Shown here: positions 1-6,399 of the stretch, in pieces
How positions within the stretch are numbered: position 1 is the stretch's first letter
Layout: every line of letters starts with the position of its first letter
Assembly: GCA_016866375.1 (NCBI GenBank)
Contig: VGMK01000118.1
Location: 1-6,730 of the forward strand
Length of the DNA: 6,730 bases
Direction of reading: 5' to 3'
Source: Bacteroidota bacterium
GTDB lineage: Bacteria; Bacteroidota; Bacteroidia; Flavobacteriales_D; Crocinitomicaceae
Made by a program: the position numbers and the translations under genes
The notes under the pieces: generated by a model
What the model was told of the DNA's origin: nothing
Database searches by the model: none
The model's input: only the letters and a program-made list of their open reading frames with translations

Positions 1-436
1 CATAAAAAGGAGCTATACTGGTTAGATAATTTATTACTTCCGGAATCAATAGATCATCTTCTGAGCTCAATTTTATCTTTGCCTTGAAACCGGAAAAAAG
101 CACACATATAAGGTCGTGAAATCCAACTAATGGAATGTTGCCAGCCATGATTATGGCCACTGTCATATTTTTTTGTATCACTGTTTTGTAATTCGATTGC
201 CAATTTTCCAAATTCGTCTCAGTCAACCAATCAGAAATTTCCAACAATGCATTTCTCACTTCGTTTTGCTCGAACCAACCATTTCTATGAAAAGTTTTTT
301 CGATAGTTTTCTCGAAAGAAATGTACTGCTGCTCAGATATAAAGTCAATATCTGTATGCCATTCTAAGCTTTTGGCGTGGGCTTTTAGTAACCTTCCAAG
401 TTGACACCAGGCGAAAATTTGTTGAGTAGTTGTCAT
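1..436 (-). CDS. Acyl-CoA reductase, LuxC family (N-terminal part, cut by the window edge)
   Basis: The complement is open from an ATG at 436 to the left edge (145 codons, no stop), so the 3' part lies outside. The translation begins MTTTQQIFAWCQLGRLLKAH. Around residues 92-108 it carries the stretch VAIIMAGNIPLVGFHD, the nucleotide-binding strand-turn region I recognise from Bacteroidota acyl-CoA reductases of the LuxC family (relatives of aldehyde dehydrogenases that reduce acyl-CoA with NADPH). The following FSGFKAKIKLSS segment also fits. The catalytic cysteine would be in the missing part. The start is preceded by a GAGG about 9 bases upstream, a fair ribosome binding site for this group. 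It is transcribed divergently from the ferredoxin gene with 74 bp between the starts, an arrangement I remember as recurrent in this phylum. Acyl substrate and physiological role are not deducible; family assignment is fairly secure from the conserved block. Confidence 0.85.
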   Translation of the reverse strand, partial: MTTTQQIFAWCQLGRLLKAHAKSLEWHTDIDFISEQQYISFEKTIEKTFHRNGWFEQNEVRNALLEISDWLTETNLENWQSNYKTVIQKNMTVAIIMAGNIPLVGFHDLICVLFSGFKAKIKLSSEDDLLIPEVINYLTSIAPFY

Positions 437-488
437 AATTAACCTCAAAAAAACGACTTTTTGAACAAAAAAAGTGAATTAGCGTTGC

Positions 489-496
489 TATATTTG
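489..496 (+). promoter_or_regulatory. Candidate -7 promoter element for the ferredoxin gene
   Basis: The bases TATATTTG match the Bacteroidota -7 consensus TAnnTTTG exactly, 14 bp before the ferredoxin ATG, which implies a very short leader of roughly 8 bases. A TTTTTG at 458-463 is the nearest -33-like element, but the 25-bp spacing is longer than the usual 19-21, so the -33 assignment is weak. The 74-bp region must also hold the promoter of the divergent acyl-CoA reductase; I find no clear TAnnTTTG on that strand, only T-rich tracts ending in TTTG. Confidence 0.5.
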
Positions 497-510
497 TAAA
501 AAATTTTGAA

Positions 511-858
511 ATGGCGATAATGATCACCGACGAGTGCATAAATTGCGGAGCTTGTGAGCCTGAGTGTCCGAACAACGCCATTTACGAAGGTGGTGCTGAG
601 TGGAAATACTCTGACGGAACCTCCTTGAAAGGAATTATCTCAACATTGGATGGTAACGAGCTTTTTGCGGATCACCCCCACGATCCTGTGAGTATGGATG
701 TTTATTACATAACGCATGACAAATGCACAGAATGTGTTGGATTTCATGATGAACCTCAATGTGCAGCGGTTTGTCCTGTAGATTGTTGCGTTGATGACCC
801 AGACTACAGAGAATCCGAAGATGAATTATTGGCAAAGAAAATTTTCATGCACCTTTAG
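511..858 (+). CDS. Alvin-type 2[4Fe-4S] dicluster ferredoxin
   Basis: This 115-residue cytoplasmic electron carrier has two cluster motifs. The first is C9-x2-C12-x2-C15-x3-C19-P. The second is C72-x2-C75-x8-C84-x3-C88-P, with an additional Cys92-Cys93. The eight-residue gap in the second motif is the signature of Alvin-type ferredoxins. By family knowledge Cys88 would complete cluster I and Cys19 cluster II. The roughly 50-residue insert between motifs (acidic, with WKYSDGTSL and a PVSMDVYYI stretch) and the C-terminal ELLAKKIFMHL tail match the form common in Bacteroidota, whose length is about 115-118 residues, so the protein looks complete. The start is set by the conserved N-terminus MAIMITDECINCGAC. 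It is divergent from the acyl-CoA reductase and followed after 13 bp by the hydrolase-like gene. The redox partner cannot be read from the sequence; the reductase is only a neighbourhood guess. Confidence 0.95.
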   Translation: MAIMITDECINCGACEPECPNNAIYEGGAEWKYSDGTSLKGIISTLDGNELFADHPHDPVSMDVYYITHDKCTECVGFHDEPQCAAVCPVDCCVDDPDYRESEDELLAKKIFMHL

Positions 859-871
859 CAAGTTTTCCAAG

Positions 872-3097
872 ATGAGCTGTTTGAGGACATCAAGCCTCCT
901 AATAACGCTTTCTTTTTTCGCCTTCAAAGGATTCTCACAACAACCGGTTGACAGATTGATTAACGTTAGGTTAGTGGGAATCAACTCTAAGCCGAACGTT
1001 GCTGACATTTCAAGGGTAGAAGAATATTACAAACCGGCTGGAATCCGACTCAAAATTTTTTCACAGGAAAAACTAAAGGTTGATTTACTAAAAATACCAC
1101 GACTAACAGAATCAGAGGAACCCAATTTTTTGATGCTGTCTCTTATTGAGTCATATCAATCTAATCATCAAACGGACAGCTCCAACACGTTAACAATTTT
1201 TTGTCTCCCAACATTTACCAAGAGTCCAAATTTTAGATCATTTCCTTCTTTCGGCTTTGCGTTTTACGATAGTTGCATAAAAGGAGATAATCTAATCTTA
1301 GCTTGCACTGCGGGAAGCCTAGGTATCGATCACGAACCGGGTAGTTCACCATGTATTACAGATAGTAGTGCAATTAATAAGCTTCGCTTGTCTAACGTAA
1401 TTTATTCGATGGATTATTGGGCTTACAAAAGTCATGAGGAATCAGGTCTTACTGCTTATTATCTTTGGGAAGAGGATGAAAATGGAAATATTAGATATGA
1501 TTCTCTAAATCCACTAGAACATATAAAAAGAGTGGAAAAACAAAATTATGGGATAAAATATTTGAATCATGACAATTGGTTTTTCAAACCCTTTACAATA
1601 ATCAAGGATATAAAAATTTGTCCCGCACATATCTCAGTTTTGATATTAACATTGGCAGCACTCTTTATCGTCTTCCGCATTATAAAAAGGTTTTCAAAAA
1701 ATAAAAATTGGTCGATAAAAATTGGTGCTTGGATGATGCGTATTTTAGTGCTCGTTTTCTCAATTTTCGCTTGTGGATTCAATTTTTATCTAATCAACAA
1801 TTATTACAATAAATATTATGTGTTAGAAACAAAAATTGACGAGTTTTCCAGCGCTATAGATACTTCGAGTATTATGTCTAAAATTCAGGACAAACTACTA
1901 TTCGAAAATGATACGACCCTAACTTTGGGATCTCAAATTTTCAAAAAAAGGAAAGACGAGTGGTATATCCAACGCGAGGAACCCGTTTTAATTTTTCAAG
2001 TAGACCACCAAAATAAATTATCATTTAGGAAGGGAACTTCTAAATTGACTTTCAGAAATGAAACTTTGGTTCAGCATGTGCTAAATCACTACGTTAAAAT
2101 TGAACGCATCAATGAAAAAAATGAAGTGATATCTGAAAGAATATTTAATTTCATGGGAAAAGAAATTTATTCAACTGAATTTTCAAATGAAAAACCTGGA
2201 AGAAGAGTCGTTTTATTCGTCAATGGTTATCGTTCTCCTTTTCTATCCGTAGATCAATTTTCCCGCTCCGTGATGCTTGGTAGAATACTCAGAAATAAAA
2301 TAGAAATAGAACAAACAAACGACAAAATATACAGATTTGACATCCATGACTATTGGAATAAATGGGATCGGTTTGATGAACGTTTTATATCAAAACTACA
2401 ACCTTCTAGGGTGTTTTATGCAGATGGCCACCATCCAATTAAAACATCGAACTATGGGATTACAAAAATTCCATTCAATATTTCTTTAATCAACAATTTA
2501 GGAGATCTATCTTATTTTTACTTTGCTGCTTTAAATTATCCTCTTGTTTGTGCAGATTTAAATAACCATTCGTGTCAGTACGTTTCATTAAGCAATGTCG
2601 GAGAAAAAAAAACTCGGGAACTTCTTCCTTCAGAGGTCAATTATCCTGGATTTGAAGCCCGAAGAAAAAGTGGAGTCATCGCAGGCAAGAATTTAGCACA
2701 GCTTATGATAAATAATAATTCGCAATCCAAAGATACACTTTATATAGTTTGTCATAGCATGGGGTTTGCCTATTCTCAGGGGATTGTTGATGCTATACGC
2801 GGAAAAATAAACTTTGGAGGTTATTACATTTTTACTCCTGAGAATCCTTCTGCAGGCAGAGTAAATCCGAACGAATGGAAAGAAGTATGGCATTATGGTT
2901 CCAACGAAAATATAGAAGAATGTCTCCAAGATGGAATCGCACCTCAATCAGCAATTAAAGGCCTTGAACGAAATCGCGTATATTTTCCAAAAAGTTTATA
3001 CCCTAACCTCGGCTTCACAGGAAGTCATTTTATTGGAAACTTGACTTGGGTCTTTGATTTAAAAAATAGTCAACAAGGTTATATTACGCCTCGATAG
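872..3097 (+). CDS. Membrane-anchored envelope protein with C-terminal alpha/beta-hydrolase (lipase-like) domain, unrecognised family
   Basis: 741 residues from the ATG at 872. The frame is open from 791, but that would overlap the ferredoxin, whereas 872 directly precedes a good signal peptide (basic MSCLR, hydrophobic SLLITLSFFAF, likely cleavage at FS-QQ near residue 22). Residues 23-250 form a domain with four cysteines (111, 135, 145, 161). Membrane helices lie near 253-271 and 289-308, joined by a short basic loop (KRFSKNKNWSIKIG), so both flanking domains should face the periplasm. Residues about 320-440 are charged and unrecognised. From 443 a hydrolase-like core follows: strand plus turn RRVVLFVNGYRSP (oxyanion region), nucleophile elbow CHSMG with Ser629, candidate acid Asp687 in QDGIAPQ, and candidate His719 in TGSHF. 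The Ser-Asp-His order fits lipases and esterases, but substrate and even activity are unknown. It probably shares a transcript with the ferredoxin. Its 3' end overlaps convergent fabF by 14 bp. The hydrolase fold is inferred from motifs only. Confidence 0.75.
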   Translation: MSCLRTSSLLITLSFFAFKGFSQQPVDRLINVRLVGINSKPNVADISRVEEYYKPAGIRLKIFSQEKLKVDLLKIPRLTESEEPNFLMLSLIESYQSNHQTDSSNTLTIFCLPTFTKSPNFRSFPSFGFAFYDSCIKGDNLILACTAGSLGIDHEPGSSPCITDSSAINKLRLSNVIYSMDYWAYKSHEESGLTAYYLWEEDENGNIRYDSLNPLEHIKRVEKQNYGIKYLNHDNWFFKPFTIIKDIKICPAHISVLILTLAALFIVFRIIKRFSKNKNWSIKIGAWMMRILVLVFSIFACGFNFYLINNYYNKYYVLETKIDEFSSAIDTSSIMSKIQDKLLFENDTTLTLGSQIFKKRKDEWYIQREEPVLIFQVDHQNKLSFRKGTSKLTFRNETLVQHVLNHYVKIERINEKNEVISERIFNFMGKEIYSTEFSNEKPGRRVVLFVNGYRSPFLSVDQFSRSVMLGRILRNKIEIEQTNDKIYRFDIHDYWNKWDRFDERFISKLQPSRVFYADGHHPIKTSNYGITKIPFNISLINNLGDLSYFYFAALNYPLVCADLNNHSCQYVSLSNVGEKKTRELLPSEVNYPGFEARRKSGVIAGKNLAQLMINNNSQSKDTLYIVCHSMGFAYSQGIVDAIRGKINFGGYYIFTPENPSAGRVNPNEWKEVWHYGSNENIEECLQDGIAPQSAIKGLERNRVYFPKSLYPNLGFTGSHFIGNLTWVFDLKNSQQGYITPR

Positions 3098-4340
3098 TTT
3101 TATCCCATTTTTTTAGTAAAATAGACGCTATATGGCCACCAAAACCAAAGGTGTTACTCATAACATAATTAATCTCTTTTTTTTGGGGCTTTGACAAGGG
3201 AAAATCAAAAAACTCAAAAGCCCCATCTATGGAGGTTGTATTTATCGTTGGAAGAGCACATTGCTCCTGAATTGAAATAACAGATGCAATGGCTTCGATT
3301 GCACCTGCGGCACCCAACAAATGCCCGGTCATTGATTTTGTTGCGGATAGGGAGAGATCATTTACCCCATTAAAAAGTGAGGCTACGGCATTCAGTTCTG
3401 AGATATCACCTAAAGGAGTGGAAGTAGCGTGCATATTGATGCACGAAACTTGATTCGGAGTGATTTTGGCTTCATTAAGTGCCAGGTTCATTCCTAAAAC
3501 TGCCCCAGTTCCTTCAGGATGGGTTCCTGTTAAATGATAGGCCTCAGCGGCCATACCTCCACCCACAATTTCGGCTAAAATAATCGCACCCCTTCTTTTA
3601 GCATGCGACAATTCTTCAAGAACTAGAGCCCCAGCACCCTCACCGATAACAAAACCATCCCGTGTTGGATCGAAGGGACGAGAGGCAGTCTCAGGGCTTT
3701 CATTTCTTGTTGACAAAGCTCTTGCAGAGGAAAACCCGCCAATTACTGAAGGATTTATTGGAGCTTCGGATCCCCCAGAAATTATAACATCCGCTTTATT
3801 CCATCTAATGTAATTAAATGCTTCGATCAATGCGGTATTCGAAGTTGCACAAGCAGAAACTGGACAAAAATTTACTCCTCTCAGACCATATTTTATGGAG
3901 ATAATTCCCGATGCAATATCTACCAAAATTCTTGGAATAAAATAAGGAGTGAAGCGTGGTATGCCACCACCTTGAGCATATTCCATTACCTGGTCATAAA
4001 ACGATTGAACCCCCCCGTTACCTGAGCCCCAAATAACGCCTACCCTGTCACGATCTAATTTTTCAAAATCTAAGTCTGCTTGTTTAACGGCCTCCTCAAC
4101 CGAAACCAAAGCATATTGGGAAAATAAATCAAACTTCCTAAGTTCCTTCGTGTCGAAATAATCTAAAGGTCGATAATTTTTTAATTCGCAGGCGAAAGAA
4201 ACTTTGAAGTTCGAGGTATCAAAACGTGTTATGTTGCCAGCGCCGCTCAGCCCATTTAACAAACCGTTAGCGAAAGATGCTACTGAGTTACCAATCGGCG
4301 TGAGTGCGCCCATTCCTGTTATAACAACTCGCCTCATCAT
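3084..4340 (-). CDS. fabF: 3-oxoacyl-[acyl-carrier-protein] synthase II, FabF-like
   Basis: 418 residues, the normal length for KAS II, the decarboxylating condensing enzyme of cytoplasmic fatty acid elongation (acyl-ACP plus malonyl-ACP). It begins RRVVITGMGALTPIGN, and the thiolase-fold landmarks are all present: nucleophile Cys164 in VSACATS, His304 in INMHATSTPLGD, Lys335 and His340 in KSMTGHLLGAAG, and the glycine-rich SNTFGFGGH end. Residues usually conserved in the family differ here: HATST instead of HGTST, and GGHIAS instead of GGHNAS or GGTNAS, with a shortened segment just before it. It is the second gene of a leftward pair; its ATG overlaps the stop of the S41 protease gene as TAATG. 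A second ATG follows immediately (4337), and either could be used. The usual acpP-fabF-rnc setting is absent on the side that is visible, so this may be an extra, specialised synthase. KAS membership is certain; FabF versus a secondary-metabolism KAS is less so. Confidence 0.9.
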   Translation of the reverse strand: MMRRVVITGMGALTPIGNSVASFANGLLNGLSGAGNITRFDTSNFKVSFACELKNYRPLDYFDTKELRKFDLFSQYALVSVEEAVKQADLDFEKLDRDRVGVIWGSGNGGVQSFYDQVMEYAQGGGIPRFTPYFIPRILVDIASGIISIKYGLRGVNFCPVSACATSNTALIEAFNYIRWNKADVIISGGSEAPINPSVIGGFSSARALSTRNESPETASRPFDPTRDGFVIGEGAGALVLEELSHAKRRGAIILAEIVGGGMAAEAYHLTGTHPEGTGAVLGMNLALNEAKITPNQVSCINMHATSTPLGDISELNAVASLFNGVNDLSLSATKSMTGHLLGAAGAIEAIASVISIQEQCALPTINTTSIDGAFEFFDFPLSKPQKKEINYVMSNTFGFGGHIASILLKKWDKTIEA

Positions 4341-5914
4341 TACAGACCAAACTTATCGTAATCTTTTGACTTGATCAGGTAGAAAGCTTTTTGTAAAATT
4401 TCATTATCCTCATTGAAAATTTCATACATTTCGCTCAATGAGAATAAATCCTGTGCAACTAAAGATTTTAGTCTTAATTTCAATAGTTTTTCACTCACCA
4501 TATACTCTTCTTCATTCAATTGAATATCTGATTTTTCTTTATTTACAAAATCAAAAAACAACTTCATGAAATATTCATCACAAATAAATTTTTGTTTGAA
4601 TTCAGAAAATGTTGAGAATTTCGATTTCAGTTGCTCTCTATTTTCGTTAACGTAATGAAAACAAAACGTATTGATAAGTCCAGATTGAACAAGAGTACTG
4701 TAATATTTGGTTATAGCAGAGGTATCCAGCGGTACAAATACATCTGGCATAATACCTCCCCCGGCATAAACCAGCCTGTTTTTAGTAAGGGTATAAAATT
4801 TCAAAGAATCAGGTAATTTTATGGAGTCCGCATTTGTAAACTCACCATTCAAAAAGCGCTGTGTAATATCTTTTTTATAGACCTCGGGATCATCGTAAGG
4901 CTTTTGAATAAAGCGACCCGAAGGAGTGTAATAACGGGCAACGGTCAGTCTTATTTCCGAGCCGTCGCTTAGGCCCATTGGGCGTTGAACTAACCCTTTT
5001 CCAAAAGTTCTGCGCCCCACAACAAGCCCCCTGTCCCAATCTTGTATGGCTCCGGATAGAATTTCACTTGCAGATGCAGCATATTCATCTGTTAAAATCA
5101 CTAAACGTCCCTTCTCAAATAGACCCGATTTATACGCTTTTCTATCCTCTCTTGGATAGGCTCTGCCTTTAGAGTAAACTATGAGTTTATCTCCTGATAA
5201 AAACTCATCTGCTAATCGATGTGCTGCATCGAGCAGGCCCCCTCCATTTCCTTGTAAGTCAAAAATCAAGCTTTTCATACCCTGCGCTTTGAGCTTTACA
5301 AGAGCATCTTGAACCTCCTGAACGGTTGTTTTTGAAAATGCATTTAATTTGATATAACCTATCTCTGTGTCAAGCATGTAGTAGGTATCCACCGAGTGAA
5401 CAGGAATTTTATCCCTCGTTACGGTGAAAAAAAGTAACTCTTTTTGACCTCTCCTCAAGATTGAAATAGTAACCTTGGTTCCCAATTCTCCCATTAATTT
5501 AGAGCGAACTTCATCGTTTTTCAATCCAATTCCGGCTATATTTTTTCCTTCAACTTCCAAAATTTTATCACCAGGTAAGACACCAAGTTTTTCACATGGG
5601 CCTCCGGGAATAGTTGCGACAACATTGAGCGTGTCCTTGATAATTTGAAATCGAATACCCACTCCAAAGAAGCTCCCGTTGATGGATGTCTGCGCCTCCA
5701 TCAATTCTTCCATAGGAATGTAAGAAGAATGTGGATCTAATTTTTCGAGCATTGCAACAATGGCGGCTTCAGTTATTATTTTTTGATTGACCGAATCAAC
5801 ATAATATCTGCTAATGTTACTTAAGACTTCGCTCACTTTATTTCCCTGACTTTGACCACTTACGAATAAAACATTTAGGATAAAGAAGGAAAATGTAATT
5901 CTTTTTAATGACAT
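4340..5914 (-). CDS. S41 family carboxy-terminal processing peptidase (Ctp/Tsp type), secreted
   Basis: 524 residues from the ATG at 5914. A longer frame opens at 5947, but the later start gives a clean signal peptide (MSLKR, then ITFSFFILNVLFVSG, cleavage near Gln21). The order is the standard one: N-terminal helical segment with the family phrase LDPHSSYIP (59-67), a PDZ domain about 80-168 (GVGIRF, PGGPCEKLGVLPGDKI), then the protease core with GYIKLNAFS, DLQGNGGGLLDAA and the active site. By comparison with Tsp/Prc and CtpA (Ser and Lys 25 residues apart, Gln four further on), the catalytic residues are Ser281 in AASASEI, Lys306 in TFGKG and Gln310. The C-terminal about 120 residues (LRLKSLVAQDLFSLSEMY and onward) match the extra domain of Bacteroidota S41 proteases. 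The enzyme would trim or degrade envelope proteins from their C-terminus in the periplasm. It heads a transcription unit with the FabF-like gene. Nothing essential is missing. Confidence 0.93.
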   Translation of the reverse strand: MSLKRITFSFFILNVLFVSGQSQGNKVSEVLSNISRYYVDSVNQKIITEAAIVAMLEKLDPHSSYIPMEELMEAQTSINGSFFGVGIRFQIIKDTLNVVATIPGGPCEKLGVLPGDKILEVEGKNIAGIGLKNDEVRSKLMGELGTKVTISILRRGQKELLFFTVTRDKIPVHSVDTYYMLDTEIGYIKLNAFSKTTVQEVQDALVKLKAQGMKSLIFDLQGNGGGLLDAAHRLADEFLSGDKLIVYSKGRAYPREDRKAYKSGLFEKGRLVILTDEYAASASEILSGAIQDWDRGLVVGRRTFGKGLVQRPMGLSDGSEIRLTVARYYTPSGRFIQKPYDDPEVYKKDITQRFLNGEFTNADSIKLPDSLKFYTLTKNRLVYAGGGIMPDVFVPLDTSAITKYYSTLVQSGLINTFCFHYVNENREQLKSKFSTFSEFKQKFICDEYFMKLFFDFVNKEKSDIQLNEEEYMVSEKLLKLRLKSLVAQDLFSLSEMYEIFNEDNEILQKAFYLIKSKDYDKFGL

Positions 5915-5944
5915 GATTTTTTTATTGATATATAATCCAAAAAA

Positions 5945-5952
5945 CAAAAATA
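5945..5952 (-). promoter_or_regulatory. Candidate -7 promoter element for the S41 protease-fabF unit
   Basis: On the complement the bases read TATTTTTG, an exact match to the Bacteroidota -7 consensus TAnnTTTG, about 30 bp upstream of the protease ATG at 5914. This would give a leader of about 24 bases. No TTTG or TTG sits at the expected 19-21 bp further upstream; the nearest (ATTTGAT) is only 7 bp away. Chance matches are common in such AT-rich DNA. Confidence 0.4.
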
Positions 5953-6028
5953 GTTATATCAAATTGTAATGTAATTATTTTTTTTTTAATAAAAGTCCAA
6001 GATTTTTCGACCCGATTATCTTTTGAAC

Positions 6029-6040
6029 GTTGAAAAACTG
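6029..6040 (+). repeat. 12-bp direct repeat, copy 1 (GTTGAAAAACTG)
   Basis: Identical to the bases at 6388-6399, in the same orientation. It is followed by GACATTTTAAAT, which loosely resembles the CGTTTTACAT behind copy 2, so similarity extends a little beyond the word. Copy 1 lies about 115 bp upstream of the S41 protease start. Confidence 0.45.
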
Positions 6041-6115
6041 GACATTTTAAATTAAGCGAATATTTACAAGCAAAAATCAGTATCACAAATTAGCAGATTA
6101 TATTCTTATCAATAG

Positions 6116-6319
6116 CTTTACGCAAGGTCACATAATCAAATTTATGTTTCTACTCACCTTGAAATCGGTCCATCAAAAGATGCTTATTATGAATCTTCTA
6201 TCAGTTATGGATTATTAAACACCTACACATCTTTAGCGCAAGGACTTAATGCTTTCGGCAAAAGAGCTCCGTTTTTGCTTCTTTTTACTCGAGGAACATT
6301 TCATAACAATACGGATTAA
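6116..6319 (+). pseudogene. Possible remnant of the 3' end of a lost gene
   Basis: A 67-codon frame runs from directly after a TAG (6113-6115) to a TAA at 6317-6319 and contains no ATG, GTG or early TTG. Its translation looks protein-like rather than random: it includes QIYVSTHLEIGPSKDAYYES and SISYGLLNTYTSLAQGLNAF, followed by GKRAPFLLLFTRGTFHNNTD. A hairpin with a short T tract follows 28 bp after the stop, as expected behind a gene end. I do not recognise the protein family. An open frame of this length can arise by chance, so this is a weak call; a decayed gene is inferred, not shown. Confidence 0.25.
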
Positions 6320-6347
6320 ATTTATTCCTATCGAGAAGTAAGATTTC

Positions 6348-6370
6348 GGTTAATTTGGAGACTATTAACC
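6348..6370 (+). terminator. Hairpin GGTTAAT-N9-ATTAACC with trailing T tract: terminator or operator
   Basis: Perfect 7-bp inverted repeat: GGTTAAT (6348-6354) and ATTAACC (6364-6370), loop TTGGAGACT, followed by TTTTCC. As RNA on the plus strand it would resemble a weak intrinsic terminator for a transcript crossing the possible gene remnant at 6116-6319. The AT-rich stem and the four-T tail are poor for termination. Alternatively, the 23-bp dyad lies 64 bp before the murB start and its left arm contains TTAATTTG, one mismatch from TAnnTTTG, so it could be a regulator site at a murB promoter. The symmetry is certain; the role is open. Confidence 0.4.
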
Positions 6371-6387
6371 TTTTCCTATTGAAAAAT

Positions 6388-6399
6388 GTTGAAAAACTG
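6388..6399 (+). repeat. 12-bp direct repeat, copy 2 (GTTGAAAAACTG)
   Basis: Second copy of the word at 6029-6040, ending 35 bp before the murB ATG. The two copies bracket the possible gene remnant and the hairpin. They may be a paired regulatory site, the scar of an insertion or deletion event, or coincidence in A-rich sequence. Confidence 0.45.

Noticed and set aside
173..367. 64-codon frame on the plus strand opposite the acyl-CoA reductase
   Set aside because: The complement codes for a conserved LuxC-family block; this frame has no recognisable features.
345..581. 78-codon frame on the minus strand
   Set aside because: It lies across the acyl-CoA reductase start, the promoter region and the ferredoxin start, in a different frame from the clearly recognisable reductase; shadow frame.
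1567..1782. 71-codon minus-strand frame opposite the transmembrane segment of the hydrolase-like gene
   Set aside because: No ribosome binding site or recognisable product; the plus strand there encodes two coherent membrane helices joined by a basic loop.
5915..5947. Protease start at 5947 (11 extra residues MFFGLYINKKI)
   Set aside because: It would overlap the best -7 promoter candidate and place a charged stretch before the signal peptide; the start at 5914 gives a standard signal peptide.
6258..6278. Stem GCAAAA/TTTTGC with a 9-base loop followed by TTCTTTTT, terminator-like
   Set aside because: The stem is six pairs with only two G-C, and it lies inside the possible remnant frame; too weak to call in A/T-rich sequence.
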